From: CAIVAT01 sp037128705
GTDB lineage: Bacteria > Bacteroidota > Bacteroidia > Bacteroidales > FEN-979
Assembly (NCBI GenBank): GCA_037128705.1
Contig: JBAXVX010000001.1
Span: 233,331-297,330, forward strand
Length of the DNA: 64,000 nt
Direction: 5' to 3'
Numbering within the stretch: the stretch's first letter is position 1; each line of letters starts with the position of its first letter. Position numbers and translations under genes: made by a program. Under the pieces are notes generated by a model. That model searched no databases. It was not told the DNA's origin and saw nothing but the letters and a program-made list of their open reading frames with translations. This document shows, piece by piece, positions 16,535-25,423 of this stretch.

Positions 16535-18280
16535 TTATTCATCAGGGTTTTCATCATCATTTTCATCCCTGACAGGAATTTCAGGTTTTGGCTGAACATA
16601 TTTCCCGGAAAGGATCGCCGCATATTTTTCAGGATCATTGATGGTTGCAATGGCGTATGCCAGGTCGGGATCCTGCTTCAGGGCAGCCTCAATTTTTCCC
16701 TTCTGATAGAAATACCGGGTCACGATCTCCATTTTTAGCAACTCTACCACCTGATCCCTGTATTTTTTCATATCATCTTTCTTATCAGTCTCCATCCGGC
16801 CTTTCAGATGATCATACTCTTCCTTCAGGGCATCGTAATAGTCTTCCTTCATGGCCTCGTTCTTCAGGGCCTCCAGTGCGCGTTCGCTTCTCGTGTTATA
16901 GGTGTAGTCTTTTCCCGTGATGAAAGCGAGGAAGCTGCTATAGATGGAATCATTGATTTCAAATGTTTTGGCTGGCGGGATTGTGGCATGTTCCCGTGCA
17001 AACTGCGTGGCAAAATCGAAAATGAGATATTTGCTGTAAAGCGTCAGGGCCAGATTGCTGAACCTGCGTGGTTTTGTGATGAGGTCGGGGTTGATCCCCC
17101 CGCCATCGTAAACGGTACGGCCGTTTTTAGTCTTAAAAGCCCTGATAAGCGAATCGGGAATTTTGCCAAATGACCCGTCCTTCTTTTTATGTGCATAATC
17201 GATGGCCTGTATGCACCGGCCGCTTGGAATATAATATTTGGCCACCGTGATCTTCATCTGGGCATTGTACGAAAGCGGTACCACATTCTGCACCAGCCCT
17301 TTACCGAAAGTACGTTGGCCGATCACCACTGCACGATCGAGATCCTGCATCGAACCAGCCAGGATTTCACTGGCCGAAGCACTGGAGTGATCGACCATCA
17401 CCACCAGCGGAATATTCAGGTCCACAGGAGGATTCATGGTGAGGTGCGCCCTGTTTTTATCTTCCATTTTTCCCTTGGTGCTCACGATTTCCTGGCCCCG
17501 TTCCACGAAAATGTTGGCAATGTCGACTGCCTCATTCAGCAACCCGCCGCCATTGCCGCGCACATCGAGGATGACCCCCTTGAGGTCATTGCCCTCCTTG
17601 AGTTTAAGAAAGGCCTGGCGCATCTCCTTGGAGGCATCCTGGGTAAATCCGGTCAGTTTGATATAGCCCGTATGCTGATCAACCATTCCGTAATAGGGGA
17701 TGTTGTCGATTTTAATAATTTCACGGGTGATCGTTTTTTCCAGTGGCTTACCTTCTCCGTCCCGTTGAATCAGGAGATTGACCGTCGTACCGGCCTGGCC
17801 CTTCAGATAGGAACTTACATCATCGTAAGATTTTCCCTTGGCGGGTTTTCCATTGATTTCAAGAATTTTATCGCCGGCTTTGAGTCCCGATTTCTGGGCC
17901 GGTGAACCTTCGTATGGTTCGGATATCACCACAAAATCAGATTGCTGGTGGATCAGCGCGCCGATGCCTCCGTATTGTCCGGTAGTAATAAATTTATAAT
18001 CTTCTACCTGCGACTCAGGAATGAAGTTGGTATAGGGATCCATCGATTCCAGCATGGCATTGATCCCGGTCTGCGTTAGTTCGCCAGGGTTGATCTCATC
18101 CACATAATCCTGGTTAAGCTCCTTGATCACATTGGAATAGATATCGAGATTTTTCATGATCTCAAACCCCTGCTGGTTCGGTGCCTGCCCAAACATGTCC
18201 TGGCTGAATGCAACAAATAGGGTAAGGATCAGCCCAATTGAAACAATCATTCTATTATTCTTCAACGCTACTTTTTTCAT
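16535..18280 (-). CDS. S41 family C-terminal processing peptidase
   Basis: About 581 residues, a periplasmic or membrane-anchored serine protease of the CtpA/tail-specific family. A hydrophobic N-terminus (about 12-28) is followed by a PDZ domain with the ligand-loop GGIGA and KAGDKILEINGK, then the S41 core with the nucleophile in HSSASASEI and the catalytic lysine in TFGKGLVQ. An acidic tail ends the protein. An upstream ATG at 18290-18292 would add four residues; the start at MKKVALKNN is preferred because it gives a conventional signal. It is 38 or more bases after yidD across a GAATGAC array. Confidence 0.92.
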   Translation of the reverse strand: MKKVALKNNRMIVSIGLILTLFVAFSQDMFGQAPNQQGFEIMKNLDIYSNVIKELNQDYVDEINPGELTQTGINAMLESMDPYTNFIPESQVEDYKFITTGQYGGIGALIHQQSDFVVISEPYEGSPAQKSGLKAGDKILEINGKPAKGKSYDDVSSYLKGQAGTTVNLLIQRDGEGKPLEKTITREIIKIDNIPYYGMVDQHTGYIKLTGFTQDASKEMRQAFLKLKEGNDLKGVILDVRGNGGGLLNEAVDIANIFVERGQEIVSTKGKMEDKNRAHLTMNPPVDLNIPLVVMVDHSSASASEILAGSMQDLDRAVVIGQRTFGKGLVQNVVPLSYNAQMKITVAKYYIPSGRCIQAIDYAHKKKDGSFGKIPDSLIRAFKTKNGRTVYDGGGINPDLITKPRRFSNLALTLYSKYLIFDFATQFAREHATIPPAKTFEINDSIYSSFLAFITGKDYTYNTRSERALEALKNEAMKEDYYDALKEEYDHLKGRMETDKKDDMKKYRDQVVELLKMEIVTRYFYQKGKIEAALKQDPDLAYAIATINDPEKYAAILSGKYVQPKPEIPVRDENDDENPDE

Positions 18281-18303
18281 TGATAAACTCATTTTATTTC
18301 ATA

Positions 18304-18331
18304 ATTCGTCATTCGTCATTCGTCATTCGTC
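18304..18331 (-). repeat. GAATGAC tandem array after yidD
   Basis: Four perfect 7-base units (ATTCGTC on plus, GACGAAT on minus) follow the yidD end. The yidD stop codon (complement of 18330-18332) lies in the array edge. Same family and sense orientation as the array at 6804. Confidence 0.85.
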
Positions 18332-18560
18332 AGGGTACTTCATCAATCCCGCTGCCGCCCCATGGATGGCACCGGCCAATGCGTTTGAGTGCCAGCCATC
18401 CCCCGTGGAATGGTCCGTATTTCCGGATGGCTTCAACCCCATAGGCCGAGCAACTTGGCGTGTACCGGCATGATGGCATCAGGTAAGGTGAAATGGCGCC
18501 CTGGTAAAAACGAATCAATAAAATGAAAAAACTACCCAGTAACTTTTTCATTCTCTTCAT
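18330..18560 (-). CDS. yidD: Membrane protein insertion efficiency factor YidD
   Basis: A 76-residue protein with the full family signature: FYQGAISPY (18-26), CRYTPSCSAYGVEAI (31-45), GGWLALKRIGRCHPWGG. YidD helps YidC insert inner-membrane proteins, and its gene is usually found next to rnpA. It overlaps rnpA by 29 bases. The last residues (IDEVP) and the stop codon reach into a 7-base repeat array, so the C-terminus may have been set by the array. Confidence 0.95.
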   Translation of the reverse strand: MKRMKKLLGSFFILLIRFYQGAISPYLMPSCRYTPSCSAYGVEAIRKYGPFHGGWLALKRIGRCHPWGGSGIDEVP

Positions 18561-18924
18561 TTAAACGTTGTAAAAGTAAGATTATTTTTTCTTGGATCAG
18601 GCCGAATGGTACAATTTCTTTGGCAGTATAGGTAATGCAAAGCACCATCTGCCGGCCGTTCCCATGCAGTGAATCATGAATGACCTGTTTGTTCATCCGG
18701 TAGGCCTCCCTGATCCGCCGCCGGATAAGATTACGGTCCACTGCTTTCCGGAAATTGTATTTAGGCACGCTGATAAGGAGCTGAACCGGAGATGGTTCGC
18801 CGGGTTGTTCCATCATCCATGTAACACGGAATGGCTTCAGGTGAAAAGTTGATCCCTCGGCAAATAACCTGCTGATCATCCGTCGGCTGCTGAGCCGCTC
18901 ATCTTTTGAAAAAGTGTGCCTCAT
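18532..18924 (-). CDS. rnpA: Ribonuclease P protein component
   Basis: A 130-residue basic protein that assists the RNase P RNA in trimming the 5' ends of tRNA precursors. The family box is seen as FRKAVDRNLIRRRIREAYR, including the RNR signature, and the N-terminal FSKDERLSSRR segment. The neighbours hemD upstream and yidD downstream follow a usual Bacteroidota order; rpmH, which precedes rnpA in many bacteria, is not present here. Confidence 0.94.
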   Translation of the reverse strand: MRHTFSKDERLSSRRMISRLFAEGSTFHLKPFRVTWMMEQPGEPSPVQLLISVPKYNFRKAVDRNLIRRRIREAYRMNKQVIHDSLHGNGRQMVLCITYTAKEIVPFGLIQEKIILLLQRLNEENEKVTG

Positions 18925-18937
18925 TGTTTAGCTTGAT

Positions 18938-18961
18938 CACCCTGAAAATTACTTCAGGGTG
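18938..18961. other. Hairpin between hemD and rnpA
   Basis: A perfect 9-base stem, CACCCTGAA and TTCAGGGTG, with a six-base loop sits in the 59-base hemD-rnpA spacer. There is no T run, so it is an attenuator-like or RNA-processing candidate rather than a clear terminator. Confidence 0.5.
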
Positions 18962-18983
18962 CGAAGTTACCGAAAAGCGCAGA

Positions 18984-19736
18984 TTATTTCTTTTTTAACT
19001 CGCTCTGAAGGAAGAGGTCGATGGCCATGGTCATTGAAGGAGCAGCCTGGGTCGGGGCTTCCACGTGCAGGGTTAATCCTGCATCTTTCACAGCTTTATG
19101 GGTGGTGTTCCCAAAAGCCCCGATGGCCGTGTCGCCCTGGACAAAATCGGGGTAGTTTTTAAACAGCGATTTAATTCCGGACGGACTGAAAAACACCAGC
19201 AGGTCATAGTTACGGATGTCAAGGTCAGAAAGATCGCTTGCAAGGGTACGATAGATGATCGCTTTCTTGTACAGAATCTTATTTTCCTCCAGCATCTTCG
19301 GGATCTCCTGTTTGTGAATATCAGAACAGGGAAGCAGGAATTTTTCTGTTTTATGCTTTTTGATCAGTTCGATCAGGTTTGCGGAACTCTCCTTGCTGTG
19401 GAAAATTTTCCGCTTTCTGAACTGAACATATTTTTGAAGATAATAGGCTGTGGATTCTGAGATGGAGAAGTACTTCATGGTTTCAGGCACCTCGACCCGC
19501 ATCTCTTTGCAAATCCTGAAGTAGTGATCCACGGCATTGCGTGAGGTAAAGATGACTGCCGTATAGTCGAGGATGTTCACCCGGTCCTTTCGGAAATCCT
19601 TTGCCGGGATGCCATCAATCTTAAAAAACTTACGAAAAGTAATGTTAACGTTATATTTCCGTGCAATTTCGCCATAAGGTGATTTCTCAAAATCAATGGG
19701 CTGAGGCTGGGAAACGAGAATATTCTTAACTTTCAA
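18984..19736 (-). CDS. hemD: Uroporphyrinogen-III synthase
   Basis: A 250-residue enzyme that closes and flips the D ring of hydroxymethylbilane to form uroporphyrinogen III in haem and sirohaem synthesis. Recognisable family segments are YTAVIFTSRNAVDHYF (57-72 region), YLVFFSPSGI-like LLVFFSPSGIKSLF, and the late AIGAFGNTTHKAVKDAG. Sequence conservation in this family is low, but the order of alternating beta-alpha segments and the synteny with DUF4271 and rnpA in Bacteroidota support the call. No other haem genes are nearby. Confidence 0.88.
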   Translation of the reverse strand: MKVKNILVSQPQPIDFEKSPYGEIARKYNVNITFRKFFKIDGIPAKDFRKDRVNILDYTAVIFTSRNAVDHYFRICKEMRVEVPETMKYFSISESTAYYLQKYVQFRKRKIFHSKESSANLIELIKKHKTEKFLLPCSDIHKQEIPKMLEENKILYKKAIIYRTLASDLSDLDIRNYDLLVFFSPSGIKSLFKNYPDFVQGDTAIGAFGNTTHKAVKDAGLTLHVEAPTQAAPSMTMAIDLFLQSELKKK

Positions 19737-19771
19737 GATCGTAAGTGTTTAAGTTCGTCGTCCCGAAACGC

Positions 19772-20566
19772 TTATCCCCCCACGGAATTAGCATGAATGA
19801 GCAATAATTTTATTATGATCAGAAGGGGTAAAATTTCGAGACTGCAAAGATAAACAAATAAAAATAAATACGAAAACTTCGTTAACGTTATTCCGATAAA
19901 AAAACCTTTCATAAACCTGAAACTAAAAAGTAAAAGGGAAACCGCCATGCTGCAGTAGAGAAGAAATACCGAGTTCAGATAAAGGAAAAGGATCAGGGCG
20001 ATCAGGAGGGGCGGACCGGAGAAAATGGCCATGATCAGCATGTTTAACTGGTAATTGTAAGTGGTTTCTTTTGTTTTGAAAACCATTCCCAGCAGCCGGA
20101 TCAATGCCACTTTGACAGTCTGGAATGCCATGACGGCTACCAGGATTGCCAGGTACAGGGCGATTCCCGGTAACCGCTGAAAGGTAAGTCCGAGGATTTG
20201 CCGGTTGAATTCATAGAACAACAGGGAGAGGGCGATGACATAAACGATTCCAAGGGCGACTGAAATCCTTTCCCTGAAAAGGTTCCCATCACGGGTCAGC
20301 AGGTTGATGAACCGTTTGGAGAATGGCGCCCTGAAAACCTGCTGCATGCGTTTCGGGTAGAAAACGCGCGACCAGGTAATCAGGATGAGGCAAATGATGA
20401 GCATGACAGGGATCCATCCCGGTTGATTTTGCCGGATGTTTTTAGTCAGGATTTTTCCGGGGTGCAACTGGCTGGAGGTAAAAACCGACTCGCTGTACTC
20501 CACTTTGGGCATGACCAGGCTTTGCATGGCATAGGTTGTATCGGTGGAGGCATTGATCCTGCTCAT
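19772..20566 (-). CDS. DUF4271 membrane protein
   Basis: A 264-residue protein with an N-terminal soluble part (1-45) and about six hydrophobic helices, including ending segments rich in Phe and Leu and a C-terminal LEILPLLIIIKLLL helix. This matches the Bacteroidota-specific DUF4271 family, which usually sits next to hemD. Function is unknown. It starts four bases before the end of the upstream pseudouridine-synthase gene and 35 bases separate it from hemD, so the block is probably one transcript. Confidence 0.8.
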   Translation of the reverse strand: MSRINASTDTTYAMQSLVMPKVEYSESVFTSSQLHPGKILTKNIRQNQPGWIPVMLIICLILITWSRVFYPKRMQQVFRAPFSKRFINLLTRDGNLFRERISVALGIVYVIALSLLFYEFNRQILGLTFQRLPGIALYLAILVAVMAFQTVKVALIRLLGMVFKTKETTYNYQLNMLIMAIFSGPPLLIALILFLYLNSVFLLYCSMAVSLLLFSFRFMKGFFIGITLTKFSYLFLFVYLCSLEILPLLIIIKLLLIHANSVGG

Positions 20567-21279
20567 AATCCTTCCTTTTGGGAATCAGCATTCCGGGTGA
20601 AATAATCCCAGAGTTTGTCGGAGGGAGGATCAGCCTTGATCTCGAGCAGTGCCTTTTTAACCGGGTGGATGAAGGAGATGGCACGGGCATGAAGGTGGAT
20701 AAATCCACCGGGGTTCGATCGCGGGTAGCCATATTTCAGGTCTCCCTTGATCGGGCATCCCAGTGACGAAAGCTGGGCCCTGATCTGGTGATGACGGCCG
20801 GTGAGAAGCTGCACCGACAGCAGGTAATAGGCATCGCTTTTATCGATGATCCTGTAGATCAGTTCTGCTTTTTGTGAACCATTTACCGGGCGGTCATATA
20901 CGGATGACTTGTTCTTTTCTTCATTCCGGGTGAGATACTGGATAAGATGATCTTCCGTTTGAGGCGGTTTGTTCCTGACCACGGCCCAATATGTTTTTTG
21001 TATTTCCCCATCTCTCAGCATGATGTTCAGGCGTGTAAGCGCTTTCGAGGTGCGGGCAAAGATCACGGCACCGCTTACAGGCCGGTCGAGCCTGTGAACA
21101 ACCCCCAGAAAGACCTCTCCCGGTTTACTGAATTTTTGTTTGAGATAGCTTTTCAGGATATCGCTGAGTGGTTCGTCCCCCGTTTTATCTCCCTGGACAA
21201 TATCAGAAGGACGCTTATTCAGAATAATCAGGTGATTGTCCTCGTAAAGAATGTCCTGGTCAATACTGCTCTTTCTCAT
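20563..21279 (-). CDS. RluA-family RNA pseudouridine synthase
   Basis: A 238-residue enzyme that converts uridine to pseudouridine in rRNA or tRNA. The catalytic aspartate is D65 in HRLDRPVSGAVIFART, and later motifs include LLTGRHHQIRAQLSSLGCPIKGDLKYG. No S4 RNA-binding domain is present, so it belongs to the shorter class (RluC/RluA/TruC-like) and the exact target base cannot be told. It overlaps panB by 20 bases and DUF4271 by 4. Confidence 0.92.
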   Translation of the reverse strand: MRKSSIDQDILYEDNHLIILNKRPSDIVQGDKTGDEPLSDILKSYLKQKFSKPGEVFLGVVHRLDRPVSGAVIFARTSKALTRLNIMLRDGEIQKTYWAVVRNKPPQTEDHLIQYLTRNEEKNKSSVYDRPVNGSQKAELIYRIIDKSDAYYLLSVQLLTGRHHQIRAQLSSLGCPIKGDLKYGYPRSNPGGFIHLHARAISFIHPVKKALLEIKADPPSDKLWDYFTRNADSQKEGL

Positions 21280-22084
21280 TTGGGAAGTCGAGGGTTTTCA
21301 CATCATGGATGTAAGTGTTAACAGCGCCACGGATCTCTTCGGAAAGATTGTGATACCGCCTGAGAAAACGGGGTGAAAACTCCATGGTGATGCCCAGCAT
21401 GTCGTGCAGTACCAGCACCTGTCCGTCTACATTTTTCCCGGCACCAATCCCGATGATGGGGATCTTGAGCGCTTTGGTCACTGTTCCGCCCAGCTTGGCC
21501 GGGATTTTTTCAAGAACAATGGCAAAACAACCGGCCTTTTCGAGCAGGTAGGCATCCTCCAGAAGTTTGGCGGCCTCCTCTTCACTGGTTGCCCTTACGA
21601 CATAGGTCCCGAACTTATGGATCGACTGGGGAGTCAGCCCGAGATGACCCATCACCGGGATACCGGCAGATAAAATCCGGTCGACCGATTCGATGATCTC
21701 TTTTCCTCCTTCCAGTTTTACGGCATCAGCACCAGCCTCTTTCATGATCCGGATGGCCGAATTCAGCGCCTCCTTGGAGTTTCCCTGGTAGGTGCCAAAA
21801 GGCAGATCGACCACGACCAGCGCACGCTTTACCGCCCGTACCACCGATGAGCCATGGTAGATCATTTCGTTCAGCGTAATCGGCAGGGTAGAGGCATGAC
21901 CGGCCATGACATTGGAGGCCGAATCGCCGACCAGTATCACGTCAATTCCCGTTAAATCAAGGATTCGTGCAAACGAATAATCATACGCCGTAAGCATGGC
22001 TATTTTTTCACCCTTGTTCTTCATTTCCTGGATCACATGGGTGGTGACTTTGGTCACATTCCTGAATGAAATGGCTGTCGACAT
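21260..22084 (-). CDS. panB: 3-methyl-2-oxobutanoate hydroxymethyltransferase
   Basis: A 274-residue enzyme that makes ketopantoate from alpha-ketoisovalerate and methylene-tetrahydrofolate, the first committed step to pantothenate. Family motifs: MLTAYDYSFARI (30-41), LVGDSASNVMAGH (51-63) with the metal-binding D54, VKLEGG, and MGHLGLTPQ. Length is normal. It is the first gene of a minus-strand run with overlapping RluA-type and DUF4271 genes. Confidence 0.96.
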   Translation of the reverse strand: MSTAISFRNVTKVTTHVIQEMKNKGEKIAMLTAYDYSFARILDLTGIDVILVGDSASNVMAGHASTLPITLNEMIYHGSSVVRAVKRALVVVDLPFGTYQGNSKEALNSAIRIMKEAGADAVKLEGGKEIIESVDRILSAGIPVMGHLGLTPQSIHKFGTYVVRATSEEEAAKLLEDAYLLEKAGCFAIVLEKIPAKLGGTVTKALKIPIIGIGAGKNVDGQVLVLHDMLGITMEFSPRFLRRYHNLSEEIRGAVNTYIHDVKTLDFPNEKEQY

Positions 22085-22101
22085 AATATTGAATTGAATA
22101 G

Positions 22102-22135
22102 CAAAACTACAATATTTTTATGTATTTTTGCCAAA
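22102..22135 (-). promoter_or_regulatory. Promoter of panB
   Basis: On the minus strand TTTG, a 22-base spacer and TAGTTTTG (complement of 22102-22109) approximate the Bacteroidota promoter pattern, 18 bases before the panB start. Confidence 0.45.
22123..22130 (+). promoter_or_regulatory. -7 box of the lipoprotein gene
   Basis: TATTTTTG matches TAnnTTTG, 22 bases before the ATG at 22153. This supports the downstream start, because the more upstream ATG at 22120 would lie inside or ahead of the promoter. Confidence 0.45.
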
Positions 22136-22152
22136 TATCAACAATCACCCCC

Positions 22153-23151
22153 ATGCGCTTTTTACGTTATCAGCTTCTGCTGCTGCTCTTCATCCCGTTC
22201 CTTTTTTCATGCAATAAGGAATTGAAGGTAAATGCCGACTGGAAAGATGTAACAGTGGTTTATGGCCTGCTTGATCAGACTTCCGATACCACCTATATCA
22301 AAATCACCAAGGCCTTCCTGGGAGAGGGCGATGCCCTGATGTTTGCAAAGATTGCCGATTCAAGCAACTATCCTGACAAACTGGAGGTCAGGCTGGATGA
22401 ATACGCCGACACCACCTTCAAGAAATCCTATCCCTGTGATACCATCATGGTGCATAATAAAAAGGCGGGGGACTCGATTTTTTATTATCCCGACCAGCTG
22501 ATGTATTATACCACGGCCAAACTGAATGAAAAGTACACCTACAAATTATATATCAGGGAAAAGAAAACAGGCAAGGTGATTACAGCCCAGACAAGCCTGG
22601 TGCACGATTTCACCATTACCAGGCCCCAGTCCATTGCCAGCTTTCCCCCGGGACTTGAACAGATGTTTGAAGTCACCTGGAGTCCTGCCAAAATGGGAAA
22701 ACGGTACCAGCTGCTGATCCGCTTTTATTACCAGGAGGCCCTGAAAACAAACCCCGACAGCCTCTATATGAAATCGATGGATTGGCTTGTTTTTAATAAT
22801 GTCAAGGCGATTGACGATCAGAGCACCCTTCCGTTTGATCTCTATTTCGCAGGAAGTTCGTTTTATTCCGTTGTTGGTGCAACCATTCCCGCCGACCCCC
22901 TCGTCGACCACCGCGTTGCACATCATTGTTACTTTATTTTTACTGTGGCAGCATCCGAACTCAACACCTATATGGAGGTTACTGAACCTTCACTTTCCCT
23001 GGTCCAGGAAAAACCATCCTATACCAACATCACCAACGGGATCGGTCTTTTCTCCTCGCGGTTTATCAAGTTTTCTGATTCGCTTGAAATCAGCCAGATA
23101 ACCAAGGATGCCCTGAAGGTTAATGATCATACCAAGAATTTAGGCTTCTGA
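22153..23151 (+). CDS. Outer-membrane lipoprotein, DUF4249-like
   Basis: About 332 residues with a lipoprotein signal ending at C20 in LFSCNKE. The following segment VVYGLLDQTSDTTYIKITKAFLGEG and the overall beta-rich pattern resemble Bacteroidota lipoproteins of the DUF4249 type, but the match is by eye and not certain. Function is unknown; these proteins are often encoded near TonB-dependent receptors, and none is seen here. The start at 22153 is chosen because it puts a normal signal directly at the N-terminus. It is followed by dnaK, with 150 bases between. Confidence 0.7.
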   Translation: MRFLRYQLLLLLFIPFLFSCNKELKVNADWKDVTVVYGLLDQTSDTTYIKITKAFLGEGDALMFAKIADSSNYPDKLEVRLDEYADTTFKKSYPCDTIMVHNKKAGDSIFYYPDQLMYYTTAKLNEKYTYKLYIREKKTGKVITAQTSLVHDFTITRPQSIASFPPGLEQMFEVTWSPAKMGKRYQLLIRFYYQEALKTNPDSLYMKSMDWLVFNNVKAIDDQSTLPFDLYFAGSSFYSVVGATIPADPLVDHRVAHHCYFIFTVAASELNTYMEVTEPSLSLVQEKPSYTNITNGIGLFSSRFIKFSDSLEISQITKDALKVNDHTKNLGF

Positions 23152-23220
23152 AGGGGCGCTTTCTCGCTGCCTGACCAACCCGTCTTTTATCCATCCTGTC
23201 GTTTTGTCATCCTGCTGACA

Positions 23221-23228
23221 TAAATTTG
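23221..23228 (+). promoter_or_regulatory. -7 box upstream of dnaK
   Basis: TAAATTTG matches TAnnTTTG, 75 bases before dnaK. No CIRCE heat-shock operator is present in the spacer. Confidence 0.35.
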
Positions 23229-23285
23229 TTTTGGCACAATGATTGACTTATCCCCGTCAAATTCTGTTGAAATTATTGTTTATTT

Positions 23286-23293
23286 GAAAGGAG
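23286..23293 (+). promoter_or_regulatory. Strong ribosome binding site of dnaK
   Basis: GAAAGGAG stands 9 bases before the dnaK ATG. It is the clearest Shine-Dalgarno sequence in the window; most other starts have only A-rich leaders. Confidence 0.7.
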
Positions 23294-23302
23294 ATTTTTT
23301 AT

Positions 23303-25237
23303 ATGGCTAAAATTATTGGTATTGATCTTGGAACCACCAACTCCTGCGTGGCTGTGATGGAAGGAAACGAACCTGTCGTTATCCCCAACAGCGAAGGGAG
23401 ACGTACAACTCCTTCGGTTGTCGGATTTACTGACAGCGGCGAAAGAAAGGTAGGGGATCCGGCCAAAAGGCAGGCAATCACAAACCCCAAAAACACTGTA
23501 TTTTCTATCAAGCGGTTCATGGGCGAAACCTGGGACCAGTTGCAAAAGGAGATCAAGCGGGTACCTTACACGGTAACCAAAGGGGAAAATAACACCCCCC
23601 GGGTTGATATTTCCGGAAAACTCTATTCACCGCAGGAAATATCTGCCATGGTTCTTCAAAAAATGAAGAAAACAGCTGAAGACTATCTCGGTCACGAGGT
23701 GAAGGAGGCCGTCATTACAGTTCCTGCTTATTTCAGCGATTCACAGCGTCAGGCAACCAAGGAAGCGGGAGAAATTGCCGGGCTTACGGTAAAACGTATC
23801 ATCAATGAGCCCACAGCGGCTGCCCTTGCTTATGGACTTGACAAAAAGCATAAAGATATAAAAGTGGCGGTATTTGACCTCGGCGGAGGCACCTTCGATA
23901 TTTCCATCCTGGAATTGGGTGAAGGCGTTTTTGAAGTCAAATCAACCAACGGGAACACCCATCTTGGCGGCGATGATTTCGACCATGTGATCATCGACTG
24001 GCTGGCGGATGAATTCCAAAGGGAAGAGGGGCTTGACCTTAGAAAAGACCCGATGGCCCAGCAGCGTTTGAAAGAGGCTGCTGAAAAAGCCAAAATCGAG
24101 CTTTCAAGCTCTATGGAAACCGAAATCAACCTCCCATACATCATGCCGGTTGACGGAGTACCCAAGCATCTTGTTAAAAAACTGACGCGTGCCAAATTTG
24201 AGCAGCTCATCGACAGCCTGATGCAATCGACCATTCCTCCATGTCAGAAAGCCTTGCAGGATGCAGGGTTAAAAGCTTCAGAGGTGGACGAGGTGATCCT
24301 GGTCGGTGGCTCTACCAGAATTCCGGCCGTTCAGAAACTGGTTCGTGATCTTTTTGGCAAAGAACCTTCCAAGGGCGTGAACCCCGATGAAGTGGTAGCC
24401 ATTGGTGCAGCCATTCAGGGCGGTGTACTTACCGGTGAAGTAAAAGATGTGTTGCTTCTTGATGTTACCCCGTTGTCCCTGGGCATCGAAACCCTGGGGA
24501 GTGTAATGACCCGGCTGATCGAATCGAATACGACCATCCCGACAAGAAAATCAGAGGTATTTTCAACCGCAGCTGACGGACAAACTTCAGTGGAGATTCA
24601 TGTTCTCCAGGGTGAACGTCCGATGGCCAATCAGAATAAGAGCATCGGGCGGTTCCATCTCGACGGGATCCCACCTTCACAGCGTGGAATTCCTCAGATC
24701 GAAGTGACCTTTGATATTGATGCCAACGGTATTCTTCATGTCACCGCCAAGGATAAAGCAACCGGTAAATCTCAGCAGATCCGGATCGAAGCATCCTCAG
24801 GTCTCTCGGAGGCCGATATCCGCCGGATGCGTGAAGAGGCCCAGGCCAATGCCGAGTCCGATAAAAAGGCGAAAGAGGAGATTGACAAACTGAACCAGGC
24901 TGACAGCCTCGTGTTCCAGACTGAAAAGCAACTGAAGGAATTCGGGGACAAACTGCCGGCTGATAAAAAAGCGGGAATTGAGAAAGCGGTGGAAGATCTG
25001 AAAAATGCACACAAGAACCATGATTTTGCAGCTTTAGATACCGCCATGGCCAACCTCAATGCGATGTGGCAGACAGCCAGCGAAGAGATGTATAAGAATG
25101 CTTCGCAGAGCGGACCGCAAGGCGGAGCGCAGCCAGGTGCAGGATCCCAGGATCCGTCTTCGGGCAATGCAGGCTCAAAAGGCTCTGGCAGCGATGAAGT
25201 AACCGACGTGGATTTCGAAGAGGTGAAGGATAAATAA
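23303..25237 (+). CDS. dnaK: Chaperone DnaK (Hsp70)
   Basis: A 644-residue ATP-dependent cytoplasmic chaperone. The nucleotide-binding domain begins IIGIDLGTTNSCVAV (4-18) and includes the phosphate-2 loop VFDLGGGTFDISIL and the adenosine segment EVILVGGSTRIPAV. The substrate-binding domain and helical lid follow from about 390, and the tail ends EVTDVDFEEVKDK after a Gly/Ser/Gln-rich linker. The length is typical. grpE, dnaJ and hrcA are not adjacent. A strong ribosome site and a strong terminator frame it as a single-gene unit. Confidence 0.98.
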   Translation: MAKIIGIDLGTTNSCVAVMEGNEPVVIPNSEGRRTTPSVVGFTDSGERKVGDPAKRQAITNPKNTVFSIKRFMGETWDQLQKEIKRVPYTVTKGENNTPRVDISGKLYSPQEISAMVLQKMKKTAEDYLGHEVKEAVITVPAYFSDSQRQATKEAGEIAGLTVKRIINEPTAAALAYGLDKKHKDIKVAVFDLGGGTFDISILELGEGVFEVKSTNGNTHLGGDDFDHVIIDWLADEFQREEGLDLRKDPMAQQRLKEAAEKAKIELSSSMETEINLPYIMPVDGVPKHLVKKLTRAKFEQLIDSLMQSTIPPCQKALQDAGLKASEVDEVILVGGSTRIPAVQKLVRDLFGKEPSKGVNPDEVVAIGAAIQGGVLTGEVKDVLLLDVTPLSLGIETLGSVMTRLIESNTTIPTRKSEVFSTAADGQTSVEIHVLQGERPMANQNKSIGRFHLDGIPPSQRGIPQIEVTFDIDANGILHVTAKDKATGKSQQIRIEASSGLSEADIRRMREEAQANAESDKKAKEEIDKLNQADSLVFQTEKQLKEFGDKLPADKKAGIEKAVEDLKNAHKNHDFAALDTAMANLNAMWQTASEEMYKNASQSGPQGGAQPGAGSQDPSSGNAGSKGSGSDEVTDVDFEEVKDK

Positions 25238-25255
25238 GCCTCCTGATTTTTATAG

Positions 25256-25297
25256 AAAACGGGATTGATCAAATACTGATCAATCCCGTTTTTTTTA
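25256..25297 (+). terminator. Terminator of dnaK
   Basis: A near-perfect 14-base stem (25258-25271 with 25277-25290, five-base loop) followed by a run of T residues, 20 bases after the dnaK stop. Confidence 0.93.
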
Positions 25298-25317
25298 ACA
25301 ATTTGTTCATAAGTCGA

Positions 25318-25344
25318 TGATAAATATTCCGAAAATATTTATCA
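25318..25344. promoter_or_regulatory. Perfect inverted repeat upstream of the T9SS cargo pair
   Basis: TGATAAATATT and AATATTTATCA form an 11-base perfect inverted repeat around CCGAA, 80 bases before the gene at 25424. A related half-site, GATAATATATTCCG, follows at 25352-25365. This looks like an operator with an extra half-site. Confidence 0.5.
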
Positions 25345-25423
25345 CATTTGTAGATAATATATTCCGACTCCAATTTTCCGGAAATTTCAAATTCAAATAT
25401 AAGTTCCATCAAAAAACAAGCGT

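Noticed and set aside
23152..23302. CIRCE heat-shock operator before dnaK
   Set aside because: The spacer was searched for the TTAGCACTC/GAGTGCTAA arms and none was found.
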